Assembly (NCBI GenBank): GCA_003342895.1
Contig: PTFA01000092.1
Location: 2,475,710 to 2,539,709 of the forward strand
Direction of reading: 5' to 3'
DNA: 64,000 nt
Source of the DNA: Casuarius casuarius
Taxonomy: Eukaryota; Chordata; Aves; Casuariiformes; Casuariidae
Below the pieces are notes generated by a model, which saw nothing but the letters and a program-made list of their open reading frames with translations, was not told where the DNA came from and made no database searches. Position 1 is the first letter of the stretch. The number at the start of each line of letters is the position of its first letter. Positions 61,901-64,000 of this stretch are shown here, in pieces. A program made the translations under genes and the position numbers.

Positions 61901-62024
61901 GCAATGTGGATGCCTCCCGAGCCATGCTTCGAGGTGGCTGCATGCGCAAAGCAGGTCTCACCAGCAATCTCTCCACCCAACAGGGCACGCGCTTTGAATT
62001 TTGCGCTTTCAAGCAACAACTTTC
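58914..62024. other. CpG-rich, gene-free sequence
   Basis: Island-like CpG density at about 58590-59340, 60100-60560 and 61380-61690, with an AT-rich block at 60590-60720. Long open frames (for example 61322-62269 plus) have no domain and run into the following TTA repeat. Confidence 0.45.
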
Positions 62025-62069
62025 TATTACTTTTTATTTATTATTATTATTTTTTATTATTTTATTACC
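62025..62069 (+). repeat. TTA/T-rich simple repeat
   Basis: An interrupted TTA and T-run repeat of about 45 bases in an otherwise GC-rich segment. Confidence 0.8.
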
Positions 62070-62810
62070 ACACCAATGGTGAGCCAATGTGCACTGCGAG
62101 CACTTTTTGCTTTCGCTGCTGCGTGCCACTGCCGTCTGCCGTGACTCGGGGAGAGGGACGGGCGCAGCAGGGCAGGGCCTCCCGGGAGGTCATTCCCGCA
62201 CCCGCCAAACCTCGGCAGAGACGGGCAGGGGGGTCAGGGCCAGCCTTGTCCCAGGGAATGCTGAAATAGCCGCACTTCAAAGGCTTCGGACGTGTCCACG
62301 CTCCCTTCGGCTCTGCCGGCCCAAGGTTTGGAGATGGGACTTGCTTGTGTCAGCAGCTGGAGCCTGGACGGATGCTGGGGCTGCCGGGCAAAATCAGCCC
62401 CCCGATTACCCTGCCTGTCCTGGCTGGTCCCCAAAGCATCCTCCTCTGCTACAAAGTGCCCCTGAGTGACAGTCTGGGGACAGAGGTTGCGATCCGGCAT
62501 TTGCAAGCAGCGGGTCACATGAATTCAGCATCGAGAGGTATCCACGCGTACCGAGAGGCATCCGTAGCTACGGGTGTTGTGTCTTCGCGATACATATGGA
62601 AATCAATATTCATCAAGGCCCGTCGGTATCAAAAACGGTCAGTGTCGATAGTCAGCGGTGCCTACCGAGAGCAACGTCGGCCCCACACCAAAAGCTATGC
62701 GTGCCTGCTTCTAGCCTAAGCTGCCCCACCGAAAAAGGCCACTTTACAGCAATTTGGGGAGATAATGTCCCTCTGAGCGAGCCAAGAAAGTGTGGAAGGG
62801 TTTAATGGAT

Positions 62811-63000
62811 TGCCCCGTCATGTTTTATTTTCCTTCTCCTTTCTAAAACAGTCACGTTATGTAAAAAGAAATAATTCCCACCTTAATGGTGGATGAATTG
62901 TTTAAATGGGTCTGTTTGCTAATGTGATTGACTTCAACCAACAGCACAGGTTGAACTGTAATTACAGGAAAACAATCAAATCTCTATCTGGGTTCAAACT
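62811..63000. promoter_or_regulatory. AT-rich candidate element before a putative promoter
   Basis: AT-rich block with TGATTGAC (PBX/HOX-like) at 62925-62932, TTTAAATGG and GTAATTAC words, 200 bases upstream of the GC-rich putative first exon. Looks like a conserved non-coding element; not proven. Confidence 0.3.
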
Positions 63001-63149
63001 CTACCGGTCTTGCCACTTTTTTGTGTTATAGCAGAACCCGTTCGGCAGCTTGAGCCGAGCTGTGCCTCCTTTCTGCTGCTGGGGCAAAGAAACGCAAACC
63101 AGTAAAGCCAGTCCGACTGCAAAGAAAAAATTATGGCATATTGTCTGTG

Positions 63150-63255
63150 CAAGTTCACCCACACTGCTCACTCCTGTCTCCCGCGGCCCCGATGAGCGTC
63201 CGCGGAGCGCAGCCTGACTGAGCCAGCGGAGCCGGCGGCGGAGGCAGCCCCCCAT
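63150..63255 (+). other. Putative first (non-coding) exon of the next gene
   Basis: A GC- and CpG-rich stretch ends CCCCCAT|GTGAGTACC, a strong splice donor (GT at 63256), with continuing CpG density on both sides. In human 20q13.33 the gene 3' of GATA5 on the same strand is RBBP8NL, so this may be its 5' UTR exon. I see no RBBP8NL coding exon in the window; the assignment rests on gene order alone. Confidence 0.25.
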
Positions 63256-64000
63256 GTGAGTACCGCTGGGCCCGCGCCGGTCTCTGCTCATCGCCTAGGG
63301 CATCGGCTGCAGCCCTGCCTAGCTGGGGGGGGAGCCGTGCGGGTGCGAAGGAGGGAGAAATGCCAAAAAAAAACGCGCCCAAGCGCGCAGGGCAGAGCTG
63401 TCACTCGGCTCCGGCAGCCGGTGCCTGGTGCAGCCGCCCCGGGATGGGGCCACGCTTGTGGCGGGGGGTTGCTTGCTTTCCTTCGCCCTCTCTGAGTTGG
63501 TGGAAGAAATTTGGGTTTTTGAGCAGTCAGTGAGTTGAGGGCTTGTTGCAAAGCCGGCTCTGCCGTTGCAGGAGAGCCGGCGTGGAGCAGGCGGGTCGGC
63601 AGGGAGCAGAGCTAAGCCGGGCTGGGCTGCCTGGCCCTGGGACGGGGACTGTGTGACTTAAAAACTTCTCCCCAGTGCTTTCCATCTGCGTGTGAAAGGT
63701 AGCGCGATGTCATTGCCATCTGCAATGCAATGAAGTGTCATCCAGATCCCACTCGGTCTAAACGCAATAGCTGCTCCAGGGTCAGCGGCAGTTGGTGGGT
63801 ACCCGATTTTATGTAATAGGGAGTCCAGCCAGATTTACATCCAAAGAACACGGCCTGGGGGTCAAAACAGCAACGTTTTCTCCCGGAGCAAACACCCACG
63901 GCTACGCGACAGCCGCGGTGCGAGCAGAGCCCCATCCTCGGCCAGGGCCGGGTCCCCGCGGCTCCGCGCGGTCCCCAGCAGCGCCTGGGCTTTGAGCATC
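63256..64000. other. GC-rich sequence at the right edge
   Basis: CpG-rich at 63260-63480 and 63890-64000. If the donor at 63256 is real, this would be first-intron sequence. No coding exon is recognised. Confidence 0.4.

Noticed and set aside
61322..62269. 315-codon plus-strand open frame
   Set aside because: Arg/Ala/Pro-rich from composition, then runs through a TTA simple repeat giving a Tyr/Leu run; no domain seen.
10721..63150. miR-1/miR-133a cluster, which is near GATA5 in vertebrates
   Set aside because: In human it lies on the 5' side of GATA5, outside this window; I did not see the mature sequences on either strand here.
1..64000. CRISPR arrays, bacterial operons, insertion sequences, endogenous retrovirus genes
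   Set aside because: Spliced vertebrate gene structure and composition rule out a prokaryotic source; no regularly spaced repeats and no retroviral protein motifs were recognised.

Overview
This is vertebrate nuclear DNA, most likely from a bird. The only gene I can identify with certainty is the 3' half of GATA5, on the + strand. Five coding exons at 755-10301 encode both GATA zinc fingers, the basic tail, the C-terminal activation region and the stop codon. The large first coding exon (N-terminal transactivation region) lies off the left edge. Short introns, GC- and CpG-rich flanks, the GATA5 sequence and the lack of recognisable mammalian young repeats fit an avian microchromosome. A crocodilian or turtle cannot be excluded from sequence alone.

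Layout: 1-10.7 kb is GATA5 (introns of about 6.0, 0.8, 0.4 and 1.7 kb), ending in a short 3' UTR with two AATAAA signals. At 11.7-12.3 kb is a strong CpG island with no recognisable gene. It is followed by an AT-richer block with GATA, TCF/LEF and FOX motifs (12.54-12.81 kb). From 13 to 38.7 kb the DNA is CpG-poor and without recognised genes. It holds two probable ancient MIR/CORE-SINE fossils (19.2 and 22.4 kb), a CpG-dense pocket with HNF1 and FOXA motifs (15.7 kb), and a candidate undescribed two-exon transcription unit (32.57-33.45 kb). That unit has a TATA box, a good-context ATG, a GT-AG intron that keeps the frame open, a stop and an AATAAA. From 38.7 kb to the end the sequence becomes GC- and CpG-rich with repeated island-like segments, broken by AT-rich islands that look like conserved regulatory elements, plus several minisatellites. 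About 40 isolated N bases are confined to 41.4-55.5 kb. At 63.15-63.26 kb a GC-rich stretch ends in a good splice donor and may be the first exon of the next gene. RBBP8NL would be expected from human gene order.

Functional reading: the 53 kb downstream of GATA5 looks like the regulatory landscape of a heart and gut endoderm transcription factor. Recurrent motif pairings (NKX with GATA, FOX with GATA, HNF1 with FOX) fit that idea, but motif matches alone do not prove enhancers. Most long open frames in the GC-rich half are products of low stop-codon density and are not annotated as genes.
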